A stretch of 64,000 nucleotides of DNA from Microbacterium allomyrinae (GTDB lineage: Bacteria; Actinomycetota; Actinomycetes; Actinomycetales; Microbacteriaceae): contig NZ_JAGTTN010000006.1 of NCBI RefSeq assembly GCF_020682705.1, positions 1 to 64,000 of the forward strand, written 5' to 3'. The notes under the pieces are model-generated. The model had not been told where the DNA came from. It made no database searches and was given only the letters and a program-made list of their open reading frames with translations. Of the stretch, positions 38,092 through 46,332 are shown piece after piece. Each line of letters begins with the position of its first letter. Within the stretch, counting starts at the first letter, position 1. The position numbers and the translations under genes are program-made.

Positions 38092-38574
38092 ATTGCCAAG
38101 TCCGCCAAACGAGCGGATGCCGGGGCCTCTGTCAGGAGGCGGGAAGCTGCCAGCGCAGGGTACTGAGGATGACGTCCCCGGTCTCGAGCAGCAGCTCGGT
38201 GCGGACTGCCGCGGATGGCGCGTCCGCTTCGTCCGATGGCGCGACGCGCGCGCGGCTTCACCTACCGCCGCGAACAGCACGTCGGCGTCGATCACGCGCG
38301 CATTGACTGCCGCCGGATCGTGGTCGTTGGTAGCGACGTAGCAGACCCAGTCGCGCGCCACGCCGAGCCACTCGATGCGCGGCATCGCGGCGGGCTCGGC
38401 GTCGGCCTCGCTGCGAACGACCGGGGCGATTGTCTCGGCGTCCGGACGGCCTCGCGTCGCTTCGCCGGCGATCCACTCCGCCCACTGCGCGGCGTCCGCC
38501 CACCGGGTATCGACGTAGTCGAGCGGAACGCGGATCCAGAGATCCGCGTCGTACTCGACGCTCACCTGGTTCAC
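38077..38574 (-). pseudogene. Deletion-fused paralogue of the 204-aa T7SS-associated protein
   Basis: An open frame of 165 codons. It starts with a GTG at 38574 (GTGA overlap with the membrane gene) and VSVEYDADLWIRVPLDYVDTRW, clearly paralogous to the 40642-41256 product. About 75 residues present in that protein are missing after RGRPDAETIAPVV, and the conserved block resumes at MPRIEWLGVARDWVCY. After VGEAARAS the frame diverges into a basic unrelated tail, because it runs out of frame through the 3' remnant of the next gene and then into the direct repeat. I judge it decayed; a short protein could still be made. Confidence 0.7.
38132..38227 (-). pseudogene. 3' remnant of the 214-aa protein family
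   Basis: In another frame than the fused gene above, this segment encodes about 31 residues with ELLLETGDVILSTLRWQLPA and a stop at 38132-38134. It matches the C-terminus of the 40017-40661 product (ELLLDAADLILSTMRW). The rest of that gene has been lost, which supports decay of the third module. Confidence 0.75.
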
Positions 38575-39395
38575 GAGGCGTCTCCTGCCCACACGACCGG
38601 CGGATTCTTGCGCCGGAGGCGCCGGGCATCCTGCGCGCGGATGATCCCGCGCTCCTCGAGGACCGTCAGCGTCAGCTCGTACGACTTGTCGCCCGCGCCG
38701 CGCTCTGCGGGACTCAGTTGGCGGGCGACGTTCGCCCACCACTCGGCCACCGGATCCACCCATACTGCGGGATCCACTCCACCGGCGTCGGCGACTCCCG
38801 CCCAGTACTCGCGTTCGACCCGCCGGGCGCGGACCCACAGCACGAGCACGCCGACGATGGACAACACCAGCATGACCATGCCGATGATCGGCACGAGCGG
38901 TTCGTAACGATCCACGTCGTCCCAGTTGAAGAGGATGTAGACGAGCGTCAACGCCCAGATGACCGCGAAGGCGCTGAAAAGTCGGGACCCACGACCCCGC
39001 GGATTCAGATACTTCGACGCGAGTTGATCGCGACTGATCACGACGCTGCAGACGAAGGCCGCGACGGCCCAGACGCCGACCCAGATCGCTCCCTGATCGA
39101 CGTCCAGCGCCGGCCGACCGTTGCGCGGCGACGGCAACACCATCGCAGGCACGAGAGCTCCGAAGATCGCCACGAGAACCACCAGCGTGGTGTGACCCCG
39201 GCGCGGACCGGCAGGACGAAGAGGGAGCTCAGCCCGATTCGCCGTCGCCGAATCGAGACTGGCCGTCATCCGCGGCACCGCGGCGAGGAGCGCCTGGCGC
39301 GAGGCCTCCACCACAGCGTCCAGCCGCTTCACACCTGCGAGCTCGGTCGACCGCCGATCGATCTCGGCACGGACGGTCGATTCCAGATCAGCCAT
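38571..39395 (-). CDS. Four-helix membrane protein of the T7SS module (module 3)
   Basis: A 274-aa protein: an N-terminal helical region (1-65), four membrane helices (about 69-87, 104-122, 143-160, 168-190) and a cytoplasmic tail ending NPPVVWAGD. It is paralogous to the 41253-42071 product (shared GRPALDVxQGAxWVG, SKYL and VWAGD) and more distantly to 44310-45197. Its function is unknown; an immunity or membrane-partner role beside the large secreted protein is possible. It remains open although both neighbours are broken. ATG at 39395 is favoured by AGAAGGTG upstream; GTG at 39401 is an alternative. Confidence 0.75.
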   Translation of the reverse strand: MADLESTVRAEIDRRSTELAGVKRLDAVVEASRQALLAAVPRMTASLDSATANRAELPLRPAGPRRGHTTLVVLVAIFGALVPAMVLPSPRNGRPALDVDQGAIWVGVWAVAAFVCSVVISRDQLASKYLNPRGRGSRLFSAFAVIWALTLVYILFNWDDVDRYEPLVPIIGMVMLVLSIVGVLVLWVRARRVEREYWAGVADAGGVDPAVWVDPVAEWWANVARQLSPAERGAGDKSYELTLTVLEERGIIRAQDARRLRRKNPPVVWAGDAS

Positions 39396-39404
39396 GGTCA
39401 CCTT

Positions 39405-39848
39405 CTACCGCGCGAGCGGGTTGAAATCGAGGAACGGAAGGTCGGACAGCGTGGGGAGCTCGCCCCCGGCCCAGCCCACACCGACACTGGCGGACTGCTC
39501 GCTGCCGTAACCGAGGTTGAACACGTCGAAGCCTTGGATGACATTTCCCGGCGAGGCGACATCCGTCACCCAGTTGAGGGCGGCGATCCTGGGGGCGCCG
39601 CTCGTCGGCCACGCCGAGAAGATCCGCTCCGACATCGACAGCGCCTGGCCGTCGAGCTGCGACCCACCCGACCGGATGGCGTTCCACGCCTGGCTGCCCC
39701 ACCCGCCGATGCTGTTGCGGAGGAAGTCGTCGGCGAGACCCGTGGCCCGCGTCGCGCGCGCCGCCTGCCCGCCGCCTGCCCGCCGCCGATCGCGCCCGCG
39801 CCCGCGATCGTGCGAAGCCCGTCCTCGACCGCGTTGCGCCGCTCAGCG
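39405..39848 (-). pseudogene. Truncated, frameshifted 3' remnant of the large putative T7SS-secreted protein
   Basis: Reading from 39848 down, the frame gives RRNAVEDGLRTIAGAGAIGGGQAA, then after a shift ARATRATGLADDFL, GGWGSQAWNAIRSGG and MSERIFSAWPTSG to LDFNPLAR. This parallels the last ~150 residues of the 42073-43437 product. The shift is due to an 11-bp tandem duplication at 39764-39785. The 5' two-thirds of the gene are absent and the remnant abuts direct-repeat copy 2. Only a short 76-aa piece remains open from an internal ATG. Confidence 0.85.
39764..39785. repeat. 11-bp tandem duplication causing the frameshift
   Basis: CCTGCCCGCCG occurs twice back to back (39764-39774 and 39775-39785). 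Removing one copy restores a single frame that matches GGQAARA of the intact paralogue. Confidence 0.9.
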
Positions 39849-39940
39849 GCCAATCCCTGAGATGTGAGGCTCCGCGCGATCCGCCGCGCCGAGGCGCGGC
39901 GGACGGTGCAAGGTCGCACACCCGATCCATGACACGTGGG
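39848..39940. repeat. 95-bp direct repeat, copy 2
   Basis: Partner of 37997-38091. It contains a 9-bp hairpin (CCGCCGCGC-CGAG-GCGCGGCGG, 39881-39902) that could terminate module 2 after the 40017 gene. On the other side it directly joins the truncated remnant at 39848, so it marks the module junction. Confidence 0.85.
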
Positions 39941-40016
39941 TTTCGGGGGCCGGGCAAACGCGGAGGTGGATGCCGGTGGCTCGGCACTCCTGGCGGCTCC
40001 CGATCCGCGACGCAGG

Positions 40017-40661
40017 TCACGCCTTCGGCGGCAGCCAGCGCATCGTGCTGAGGATCAGATCGGCGGCGTCCAGCAGGAGTTCGGTGAGCGACGCGTCGGT
40101 GGCGGCATCTGCATCCCGCTCCGACTGGGAACCCGGGTCGAGCACGGTGAAGACGAAATGGAGCGCGCGCGTCGGGCGCTCGCCTTCGGGCACCGGAACG
40201 ACGAAATGGCGCGCGCGAGAGTGCACGACGGGTTGTTCGGCGTCCTCGAAGCGCTCCTCACGTGTCCACACCCACATCGCCGTCTCGGCGAAGTCCGCGA
40301 TCGCGATGGGAGCCCCCTTCGCGAGGCGGTTGAGCGCACCACCCCAGTCGGCTCCTGCGGGCAGCACGAAGGACGAGACCGTGAGCACCGCCGGTATCGC
40401 GTTGCCATCGACGAGCGGGGGCAGATACGCCTCGAGGACGTTCGCCCGCAGCATCGAGCGGTGCTGCATCGCCGCCAGCGATCGCAGCTGAAGGAGCAGG
40501 TCGGGCCTTCCGAGGCTCTTCAGCCGCTCTGCGGCGACCTCGGTCAGCTCGGTGCTCAGCGCTTCGGGCGCGACCCTGCGCCAGCCGGGCGGGCAAAGGA
40601 TCCGGAACGGCGTCGGGGTCGGGCCGGTGCCGGCGAGTTCGTCACGGAGTGAGATGGCCAT
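40017..40661 (-). CDS. Unknown T7SS-module protein, 214-aa family
   Basis: A 214-aa soluble-looking protein starting MAISLRDELAGTGPTP. It has FRILCPPGWRRV near residue 25 and a C-terminus ELLLDAADLILSTMRW. The 45733-46320 product shares this plan (FRLILPDGWEEL; DLMVSTFTW), so it is a module-specific family. The early P-x-GW pattern recalls the Mog1/PsbP-like fold of mycobacterial LpqN proteins, but that is only a suggestion, and no signal peptide is seen. ATG at 40661 with GGAGG 8 nt upstream is preferred to the longer in-frame start; it overlaps the upstream gene by 20 nt. Possible roles: export chaperone or immunity factor. Confidence 0.65.
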   Translation of the reverse strand: MAISLRDELAGTGPTPTPFRILCPPGWRRVAPEALSTELTEVAAERLKSLGRPDLLLQLRSLAAMQHRSMLRANVLEAYLPPLVDGNAIPAVLTVSSFVLPAGADWGGALNRLAKGAPIAIADFAETAMWVWTREERFEDAEQPVVHSRARHFVVPVPEGERPTRALHFVFTVLDPGSQSERDADAATDASLTELLLDAADLILSTMRWLPPKA

Positions 40662-41256
40662 CGCCTCCCGCCTCCCAGGACGCGTCGAGAGCGGCCGCAC
40701 CGAAAGAATGGAACAGGAAGTCGATGTGCGGCTCGCGCTGGTTGGAACGCTCCGGGGTGATGTCCTGCGTCACCGCGTAGCACACCCATCGCTCGCCGAT
40801 CCCCAGCCATTCCACCTGCGGCATCGCAACGGGGTCCGCGTCGTCTCGCGGGACCATGACGAGGGTGCGCCGGCGAACCGCACTGGCGAACCCCTCGACG
40901 ACGAGTGCGTCGACCACCGGCATGAGCGCGACCGGTTCGAGCTCGGGGAGCAGCTCCTCGGCGAGCGTGCCGTCGGCGACCCGCAGCTGGACGAAGACAT
41001 CGACGAAACCCGAAGGATCGCCATCGATCGGGAAGAACCAGAAGCGACCCCACACGTGGGCCGCAGGATGAAGCGCGATCGACAGCGCGTTATCACGGAT
41101 CTCGGCGCGCATCGCCGACGCCGTCGGACGACCGGCGGTCGCGGTGTCTGCCAGCCACTCGGCCCATGCGTGCGCGTCGTGCCACCGGGTGTCGACGTAG
41201 TCGAGCGGCACCCTGATCCAGGTGTCGGGGTCGTAGTCCACGTTGACCTCGTTCAC
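40642..41256 (-). CDS. Unknown T7SS-module protein, 204-aa family
   Basis: A 204-aa protein starting (GTG) NEVNVDYDPDTWIRVPLDYVDTRW. The motif DYDxDxWxRVP recurs in the 38077 and 45194 genes, and a second block MPQVEWLGIGERWVCYAVTQ is shared with the 38077 copy. No membrane helix or signal peptide. The GTG at 41256 overlaps the membrane-gene stop (GTGA), so the two are translationally coupled. I do not recognise the fold. Conservation beside each large secreted protein suggests a dedicated partner. Confidence 0.65.
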   Translation of the reverse strand: MNEVNVDYDPDTWIRVPLDYVDTRWHDAHAWAEWLADTATAGRPTASAMRAEIRDNALSIALHPAAHVWGRFWFFPIDGDPSGFVDVFVQLRVADGTLAEELLPELEPVALMPVVDALVVEGFASAVRRRTLVMVPRDDADPVAMPQVEWLGIGERWVCYAVTQDITPERSNQREPHIDFLFHSFGAAALDASWEAGGDGHLTP

Positions 41257-42071
41257 CCGGAATCTCCTGCCCAGACAAGCACCGGGCTACGGCGCTGCAG
41301 CCGACGCGTGTCGGCAGGACGGGTGATGGCGAGCCGCTCCATGCCGTCCAACGCCGCAGCATACGACTGCTCGGCGAGGGTGGCCTCACGCCCGGACATC
41401 CGGGAGGCGGCATTGGCCCACCAGTCGTCCACGGGATCGGTCGCGATCGCTGTGGCAGACGGCGCCGAGGTGCGATCGGTCCGGCGCGCGCGCAGCCACA
41501 GCACGATCATGCCGCCGAGCGCGAGGGCGAAAAGGGCGACACCGATGTAGGGCAGGATGCCGTCCGACAGCGCGTCCTCCCAACTCGCGATCATGTACAC
41601 CAGCACGATCAGCCAGATGATGGCCAGCGTGAGATACACGCGGCGCGCATCGCCCCTGGTCTGCACGCCGAGGTACTTGGAGCGCGGGCGATACGACTCC
41701 TGCGACGCGAGCAGCGCGATGCCGACGATCGCCACTAGCCCCACCCAGAGTGCCCCCTGGCCGACGTCGAGCGCAGGACGCCCGGTGCGCGGCGACGGGA
41801 ACACGAGAGCGGGCGCGATGATCGCGAACAGCAGGCCGACGAGGATCGCCGCCTCTCGTCCACTCTCGAACGCCGCGCCCGTCGGACCATCAGCCGCTCG
41901 CAGCTCGTCGCGGCGGTGCTCCGCCGCCGACAGCCCCACCGCCATCCGCGGAACCGCGACGCACAGCGCCAGCCGCGAACCCTCGACGATGGCACGGGAA
42001 CGGCGGAGGGAGGCGAGGGTGCCACGGTTCGCCTCCAGCTCGGCGAAGACGGATTCTTTCATCGTTGCCAT
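41253..42071 (-). CDS. Four-helix membrane protein of the T7SS module (module 2)
   Basis: A 272-aa protein (MATMKESVFAELEANRGTLA): helical N-terminus to ~70, then membrane segments near 74-92, 105-122, 143-162 and 172-193, and a soluble tail ending SPVLVWAGD. It is paralogous to 38571-39395 and related to 44310-45197. It begins 1 nt after the stop of the large putative secreted protein, so a membrane partner or protector for that protein is plausible. Unknown family. Confidence 0.75.
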   Translation of the reverse strand: MATMKESVFAELEANRGTLASLRRSRAIVEGSRLALCVAVPRMAVGLSAAEHRRDELRAADGPTGAAFESGREAAILVGLLFAIIAPALVFPSPRTGRPALDVGQGALWVGLVAIVGIALLASQESYRPRSKYLGVQTRGDARRVYLTLAIIWLIVLVYMIASWEDALSDGILPYIGVALFALALGGMIVLWLRARRTDRTSAPSATAIATDPVDDWWANAASRMSGREATLAEQSYAAALDGMERLAITRPADTRRLQRRSPVLVWAGDSG

Positions 42072-42072
42072 C

Positions 42073-43437
42073 TCAGAGCGGCCTCGCGAGCGGGTTGTCG
42101 AGCCCGGGAAGATCCGACAGCGTCGGAATGTCGATGCCGAACGGCGACGCGATGGCGCTCACGCTCTGCTCGAGCCCATAGCTGAAGTTGAAGACGTTGA
42201 CACCCTGCAGCCACCCGGCCGTGCCGGCCTCCTGCGCCCAGCGGGTCGCCACGATCCGTGCGCTGCCGCTCGTGGGCCACGCCGAGCCAACGCGTTCCGA
42301 CATCGACAGCAGCGTACCGTCGAGCTTTGCGCCGCCGGAGCGGATCGCGTTCCACGCCCCACGCCCCCAGCTCCCGGTACTCTCCGACAGGAAGCGGTCC
42401 GCGATCCCGCCGGCATTCGCCGCACGCGCCGCCTGACCGCCGTTCACCCCGCCGGCGCCGGCGATCGTGCGCAGTCCGTCCTCGACCGCATTGCGGCCGA
42501 CGTTGAGCACGCTCCGGGTCGCCGTGCTGCCACCGGCAGCCGAGATGAGTGCCGGGAAGAACCGCGTTCCGCCCTTCAACGCCTTCACAACCCCTCCGCC
42601 GAACGGGACGAGCGCGACGAGGTCGAACGCGATGTCCCAGCCGTTTACCCGATGCGACCCTGCCGCCATCATGCTGACGTGGATCACCAGCGTCGCGAGG
42701 GCAGCGACCGTCGCGACGGCCAGCGCGATGAGTGCGATCGGTCCGGTTGCGACGATCGCGATGATCACGGCGATCGTACCGATGACGGTGAGGACGCCGG
42801 CCAGACCGTCGAAGAAGTCCTCCCACGGGTTGTCGCTGATCCCGCTCGCGTCGTACGCCTCCTGCAGGTCATGGACGGCTCTGTTGTATGCGTCGAGCCA
42901 CGTCGAGCAGCCGCTCTCGAACGACTCCCACAGATCCTCCAGCTCGGCCGCGCGCGCCCGCTCAGTCGCTCGCGCGTCGGACGCGTCCTGCTCAGCCGTG
43001 TCGACATCGCCCTGGGTGGTGTCAGGACTCCACGACATCGCATTGAGCGTGTCGCCGGCGGCCCACTCCGCGTCCTCGCGGTCGCTCACGGCTGACGCGT
43101 GGCGATCGAAGGCGACCAGGATGGGCTCGACGAGCGGGTTCACCACCCGCTGCGCATCCCGCAGCCCGATCGAGTACTCGACCAGCACCGGTCCGGTGCC
43201 GGAGTATCGCTCCGCAGCCTTCTTCAGCTCGCCCGACAGCTCTCCGGCGGACTCCCGGGCGGTGTCGACCGCCTTGGACTTGTACTTCGTGGCGTTAGCG
43301 AGCTTGCTCAGCTCATCGGCCGTCCAGGTCATCCGACTGCCCATGCGCTGGTACTCGCGTCCGGCGGATTCCAGTGTGTCGGCATCCCCCGCCATGCGGA
43401 CGAGCTCGAACCCGTACCGCGGTGATGTGATCCCCAT
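42073..43437 (-). CDS. Large putative T7SS-secreted protein (module 2)
   Basis: A 454-aa protein. Residues 1-205 are mostly helical and resemble the N-terminal export region of putative T7SS-secreted proteins (GDADTLESAGREYQRMGSRM, then KKAAERYSGTGPVLVEYSIG), with several W residues. Residues 212-260 are a long hydrophobic segment (GVLTVIGTIAVIIAIVATGP onwards), probably two helices. The C-terminal ~190 residues (VEDGLRTIAGAGG, WGRGAWNAIRSGG, PTLSDLP) match no toxin family I know. The ATG at 43437 overlaps the small upstream gene by 1 nt and is chosen over an upstream extension. It is paralogous in plan to 46333-47682; the DSLSDLP/PTLSDLP element is shared. Confidence 0.75.
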   Translation of the reverse strand: MGITSPRYGFELVRMAGDADTLESAGREYQRMGSRMTWTADELSKLANATKYKSKAVDTARESAGELSGELKKAAERYSGTGPVLVEYSIGLRDAQRVVNPLVEPILVAFDRHASAVSDREDAEWAAGDTLNAMSWSPDTTQGDVDTAEQDASDARATERARAAELEDLWESFESGCSTWLDAYNRAVHDLQEAYDASGISDNPWEDFFDGLAGVLTVIGTIAVIIAIVATGPIALIALAVATVAALATLVIHVSMMAAGSHRVNGWDIAFDLVALVPFGGGVVKALKGGTRFFPALISAAGGSTATRSVLNVGRNAVEDGLRTIAGAGGVNGGQAARAANAGGIADRFLSESTGSWGRGAWNAIRSGGAKLDGTLLSMSERVGSAWPTSGSARIVATRWAQEAGTAGWLQGVNVFNFSYGLEQSVSAIASPFGIDIPTLSDLPGLDNPLARPL

Positions 43438-43727
43438 CAGTGGTCCTTCGCCAGCTCTGCATCGGTCCGACGGAGTCCGTCCGCGATCTCTTTGAGGTGC
43501 TGATACACGGTATCGAGGTCTTCTGAGAGGACTTCGCGATTGCCGTCCCACCCGGACTCGAAATCGGTCAGCTTGTCGCGCAGCCCGGCGCGCCCCTGTG
43601 GCGCTCCCGCAGCTCCGGACACGCCGCGGGTGCTGTCACCCAGCGACTCGAACTCGGTCTGGAACGACTTCAATCGTGCGACGACCAGATCGAGATCGTC
43701 GAGGTCGACATCGACATCGTCTGCCAT
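43437..43727 (-). CDS. Small WXG/EspC-like helical protein (module 2)
   Basis: A 96-aa acidic helical protein starting MADDVDVDLDDLDLVVARLK. It carries GRAGLRDKLTDFESGWDGNREVLSEDL, matched in the 47691-48017 product (GRSGLRDRTHEFEGGWDDRRNAL). Size and the G-W-D turn between two predicted helices fit WXG100/EspC-like T7SS partners. It lies between the 95-aa WXG100-like gene and the large secreted protein, and overlaps the latter by 1 nt, so it may be its co-secretion partner. Confidence 0.72.
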   Translation of the reverse strand: MADDVDVDLDDLDLVVARLKSFQTEFESLGDSTRGVSGAAGAPQGRAGLRDKLTDFESGWDGNREVLSEDLDTVYQHLKEIADGLRRTDAELAKDH

Positions 43728-43747
43728 GGCTGTGCCCCTCAGGCTAG

Positions 43748-43787
43748 CGAGTGGATGCCGCGGGCCGGGGCCCGCGGCATCCACTCG
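43748..43787 (-). terminator. Perfect 19-bp hairpin after the module-2 WXG100-like gene
   Basis: CGAGTGGATGCCGCGGGCC and its exact complement surround a GG centre, 10 nt past the stop at 43798 and before the next gene at 43727. It would let the small gene be made in excess over the downstream genes. An equivalent hairpin follows the module-1 copy (48037-48066). Confidence 0.85.
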
Positions 43788-43797
43788 GCCGAATCAG

Positions 43798-44085
43798 TCA
43801 GTTGCCGGCGAGTGCCTGGTCGGTGTCCTTGATCGCCTGCTGCATCTTGCGCAGCGACTCACCCATGTCGGAGATGCCCTCGATGGCCTTCTCCAGACCC
43901 GTGGTCAGCTCCTGGTAGCCCTCACCGAACTTGCCCGACGCGTGCTGCGTCTTGAAGTCGTCACCGAGAAGACGGTCCACATCGCTCTTCAGACGACGCA
44001 GCACATCGCCGATCTCCTCACGACCGCTGTCGAGCTTGCCCGACATGGCCTCCATCTCGCCATAAGAAGCCTTGAAATCCGCCAT
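43798..44085 (-). CDS. WXG100-family-like T7SS protein (module 2 copy)
   Basis: A 95-aa helical-hairpin protein, MADFKASYGEMEAMSGKLDS to DTDQALAGN, identical in sequence to the 48077-48364 product. At the turn where the family has W-x-G it reads F-K-T (GDDFKTQHASGKFGEGY), so the defining Trp and Gly are absent. ESAT-6/EsxA-type role as dimeric secreted substrate is expected from size, helix pattern and the neighbouring EssC-type ATPase. It has its own conserved promoter and is followed by a strong hairpin. Confidence 0.85.
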   Translation of the reverse strand: MADFKASYGEMEAMSGKLDSGREEIGDVLRRLKSDVDRLLGDDFKTQHASGKFGEGYQELTTGLEKAIEGISDMGESLRKMQQAIKDTDQALAGN

Positions 44086-44107
44086 GTCACGATCCTCTCG
44101 AAAACCA

Positions 44108-44125
44108 CGGGCCCGATCAGGCCCG
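44108..44125 (-). promoter_or_regulatory. 5'-terminal leader hairpin, module-2 WXG100-like gene
   Basis: CGGGCCCGATCAGGCCCG, a 7-position stem with a GATC loop and one C-A mismatch. Compared with 48389-48406, an A-T pair has become G-C, a compensatory change. It begins at about the predicted transcription start. Confidence 0.55.
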
Positions 44126-44130
44126 CCCAC

Positions 44131-44180
44131 AGGCTAACCCGAACCCCCACCCCACCCCCATGGGGAACAATCCCCATGGG
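44131..44180 (-). promoter_or_regulatory. Conserved promoter/operator of the module-2 WXG100-like gene
   Basis: On the minus strand: two CCCCATGGGG half palindromes with a TTGT spacer (44180-44156), a G-run tract G5-T-G4-T-G5-TTC-G3 (44159-44138) and the -10 hexamer TAGCCT (44136-44131). No -35 match. The same elements with the same spacing occur at 48412-48462. The remainder of the gap to 44310 shows nothing else. Confidence 0.6.
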
Positions 44181-44309
44181 CGGAGCCCTCGACCACGGTG
44201 CTGCGCGTCTACTCGGCCTGAACTGCGGCCTGCGCGCGGATCCCGCGGATGGGCGGTCATGGGCAGAGTAACCGCGTCGTCGGCGTCCAGAGGGGGTCAG
44301 GGCGCTCGG

Positions 44310-45197
44310 TCAGGCTCGCGGTCCAGACCCAGGGATGTCATACCGAGCGGCGGCCCAGCCGAGCGCGCGCAGCCGTTTGGCCGACGGCGACGGCAGGATG
44401 CCGCGGCGGAGGACCGCGGCCACAGCCGCCTCATACGCCTCGTCGAAGTCGGAGCGAGCAGACTCATCCAGCACCGCGAGCTCGTCGTGAGCCCGGTCCT
44501 GAGCGGTCTCGCCGGCGCTCAGCAGCTCGTTCCGCTCGCGCGCACCCGCCTTCGGTCGAGCCTCAAGCCCGACCGGGGCGCCGGCGCCCGCAAGACGCTG
44601 GGCGGGGATCGCGAGGATGATGGCACCGATCAGGGCGACGACCGTCGCGACCAGTCCTGCGACGGCCACGGCCGTGACGCCCTCGGTCGCGAATCGTACG
44701 ATCATGGCGATCGAGGCCACCGCCGACCAGATGCCGACGAGCCACAGCATCACCGCTCGCGCGGACGAAGCGGCGCCCTCTCGCCGTGCGACGAGCGCCC
44801 CGACAACCATCGCGACGACCGCGATCAGCGCGCAGATCAGAACGGTGGGTCCGACGATCGGCAGCTCACTGATCGGGGTGGACGGGGCGACCCGGCCCGC
44901 ACCGAGGGCCGAGATCGCGCCGAATCCGGCCGCGAACATGCCGATCATGTCGGGCAGCGGCGTGATCCGCCGCTGCCGGGGCGCGGACGCGCGAGCCGCG
45001 ACGAGCTCGCGCTCGATCGTCGCGGTGAAGAGGTCGAAGTCGCGGTCGACACGGGTGATCCGCTGCGCCGTGCGCTGGTCGATCGCGTGCAGGGCGGCAT
45101 CCTGCACCTCACGGGCGACCTGCCGCGGAGTCCGGTCAGCCGTCAGCGGCATCGTCGACGCCCGTTCGACGGCTCGATCATGTGCGAGGGTCATCAT
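44310..45197 (-). CDS. Four-helix membrane protein of the T7SS module (module 1)
   Basis: A 295-aa protein: charged helical N-terminus (1-95), membrane segments near 97-116, 128-151, 163-182 and 187-212, and a C-terminal helical tail ending RYDIPGSGPRA. Order and topology match the 41253 and 38571 genes, but sequence similarity is low and the VWAGD end is missing. It overlaps the 45194 gene by 4 nt (ATGATG start; the second ATG has better GGAGG spacing). It is the last gene of module 1. Unknown function. Confidence 0.7.
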   Translation of the reverse strand: MMTLAHDRAVERASTMPLTADRTPRQVAREVQDAALHAIDQRTAQRITRVDRDFDLFTATIERELVAARASAPRQRRITPLPDMIGMFAAGFGAISALGAGRVAPSTPISELPIVGPTVLICALIAVVAMVVGALVARREGAASSARAVMLWLVGIWSAVASIAMIVRFATEGVTAVAVAGLVATVVALIGAIILAIPAQRLAGAGAPVGLEARPKAGARERNELLSAGETAQDRAHDELAVLDESARSDFDEAYEAAVAAVLRRGILPSPSAKRLRALGWAAARYDIPGSGPRA

Positions 45198-45733
45198 TCC
45201 TCCAGGCCGACGCTCGAGACCAGTCGGTCTGCGAACGGCAGCATCGCGGTGGCGTACGTGACGCGGTCGGCGATGGCGGTCGCGAGGAGCACCGTGCCCT
45301 GCCGCTCGAACGCGTAGTTGAAGCGACCGGCGGCCGCGCCCTCGGCGGATGAGGCGGTCACGACGGCGGCACGGCGTCCTTCGCCCCACATGGGGCTGAC
45401 GATCGAGTCGACGGTCGGCGCGATCATCGCGGTCGGGTCGTGGGCGACGGCACGGTCGAGGTCGGTCGGCTCGTCGACCTGAACCACCCGCAGCGCGAGC
45501 AGCCCGACGACCGGTGTCATCGCAAGGGGGCAGAACAGGAACAGCTCGTGCGTGTCATCGGTGCGGGCTGCACCACACACCTCAGCGAAGGCGCGCACCC
45601 GATCGGCGAGCGCGCCTTCGAGCGGTCCGAGTCGACGCTCGTAGCGCGCGACGACCTCGTCGGGCCAGGACCCGTCGTCGGCGACGGGCACCCGCACCCA
45701 GACGTCCTCGTCGTAATCGACCCGGTAATGCAT
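45194..45733 (-). CDS. Unknown T7SS-module protein, DYDxDxWxRVP family (module 1)
   Basis: A 179-aa protein starting MHYRVDYDEDVWVRVPVADD, the module-1 relative of the 204-aa protein at 40642. After the shared start the sequences differ, with a Leu/Ala-rich middle (LFCPLAMTPVVGLLALRVV) that is not clearly a membrane helix. ATG at 45733 overlaps the upstream stop by 1 nt (TGATG). No known domain recognised. Confidence 0.65.
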   Translation of the reverse strand: MHYRVDYDEDVWVRVPVADDGSWPDEVVARYERRLGPLEGALADRVRAFAEVCGAARTDDTHELFLFCPLAMTPVVGLLALRVVQVDEPTDLDRAVAHDPTAMIAPTVDSIVSPMWGEGRRAAVVTASSAEGAAAGRFNYAFERQGTVLLATAIADRVTYATAMLPFADRLVSSVGLEE

Positions 45734-46320
45734 CAGACCTCGGCGGGCTTCCATGTGAAGGTGCTGACCATGAGGTCGCTGAGGTCCACGAGCGCCGAGA
45801 CGACCTCGGTGACATCGTTTGCCGGCACGGGGATCACCGTTGTGAACTGGAGCGCATCTCGGCGCCGGCTTCCCGGAATCGGGATCAGATAGTCGACCAC
45901 CTGGGCGCGTCCCGCCTCCGCCCCGGCTTTCACGTCGGCCGGAGTCTCCCATCTGATGATCGTCCGGTCGTCGCGGAGGAACCCCGCGCCCCGGTCGCGG
46001 ATCAGCCCCGCGACCTGGCGATCGAGAGTCCCCCCGAGCTGACCCGAGACGACGGACGCCGTGATCGACATCGGCAACGGCATCTGCTCGGCGGACGTCT
46101 GCACGTATACCGCGAACGCGCGCCCCTGCTTCATCTTGCGATAGGCGACCTCGAGCATCGTGCGAAGCTGCGCATCGAGATCAGGACGATGCTGCGCGCG
46201 AAGCACGGCGGAGCTGCGGCGGATCAGCGCGTCGGTGCCGGAGCGATCTGCGGGAAGCTCCTCCCACCCGTCGGGCAGGATCAGTCGGAACGGCGGGACG
46301 CCGTCGGGTGTGGTGTGCAT
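45733..46320 (-). CDS. Unknown T7SS-module protein, 214-aa family (module 1)
   Basis: A 195-aa protein (MHTTPDGVPPFRLILPDGWEELP) that parallels the 40017 product: early PDGW motif, internal ITASVVSGQ strand region, C-terminal DLSDLMVSTFTWKPAEV. In this module the gene precedes the DYDxDxWxRVP gene, while in module 2 it follows it, so the two genes have swapped order. It starts 12 nt after the large secreted protein. Role unknown; Mog1/PsbP-like fold is a tentative idea. Confidence 0.65.
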   Translation of the reverse strand: MHTTPDGVPPFRLILPDGWEELPADRSGTDALIRRSSAVLRAQHRPDLDAQLRTMLEVAYRKMKQGRAFAVYVQTSAEQMPLPMSITASVVSGQLGGTLDRQVAGLIRDRGAGFLRDDRTIIRWETPADVKAGAEAGRAQVVDYLIPIPGSRRRDALQFTTVIPVPANDVTEVVSALVDLSDLMVSTFTWKPAEV

Positions 46321-46332
46321 CGTCCGACCACG

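Noticed and set aside
37997..39940. attL/attR of an integrated element
   Set aside because: No integrase, tRNA target or phage-type gene; the repeats are better explained as duplicated module ends.
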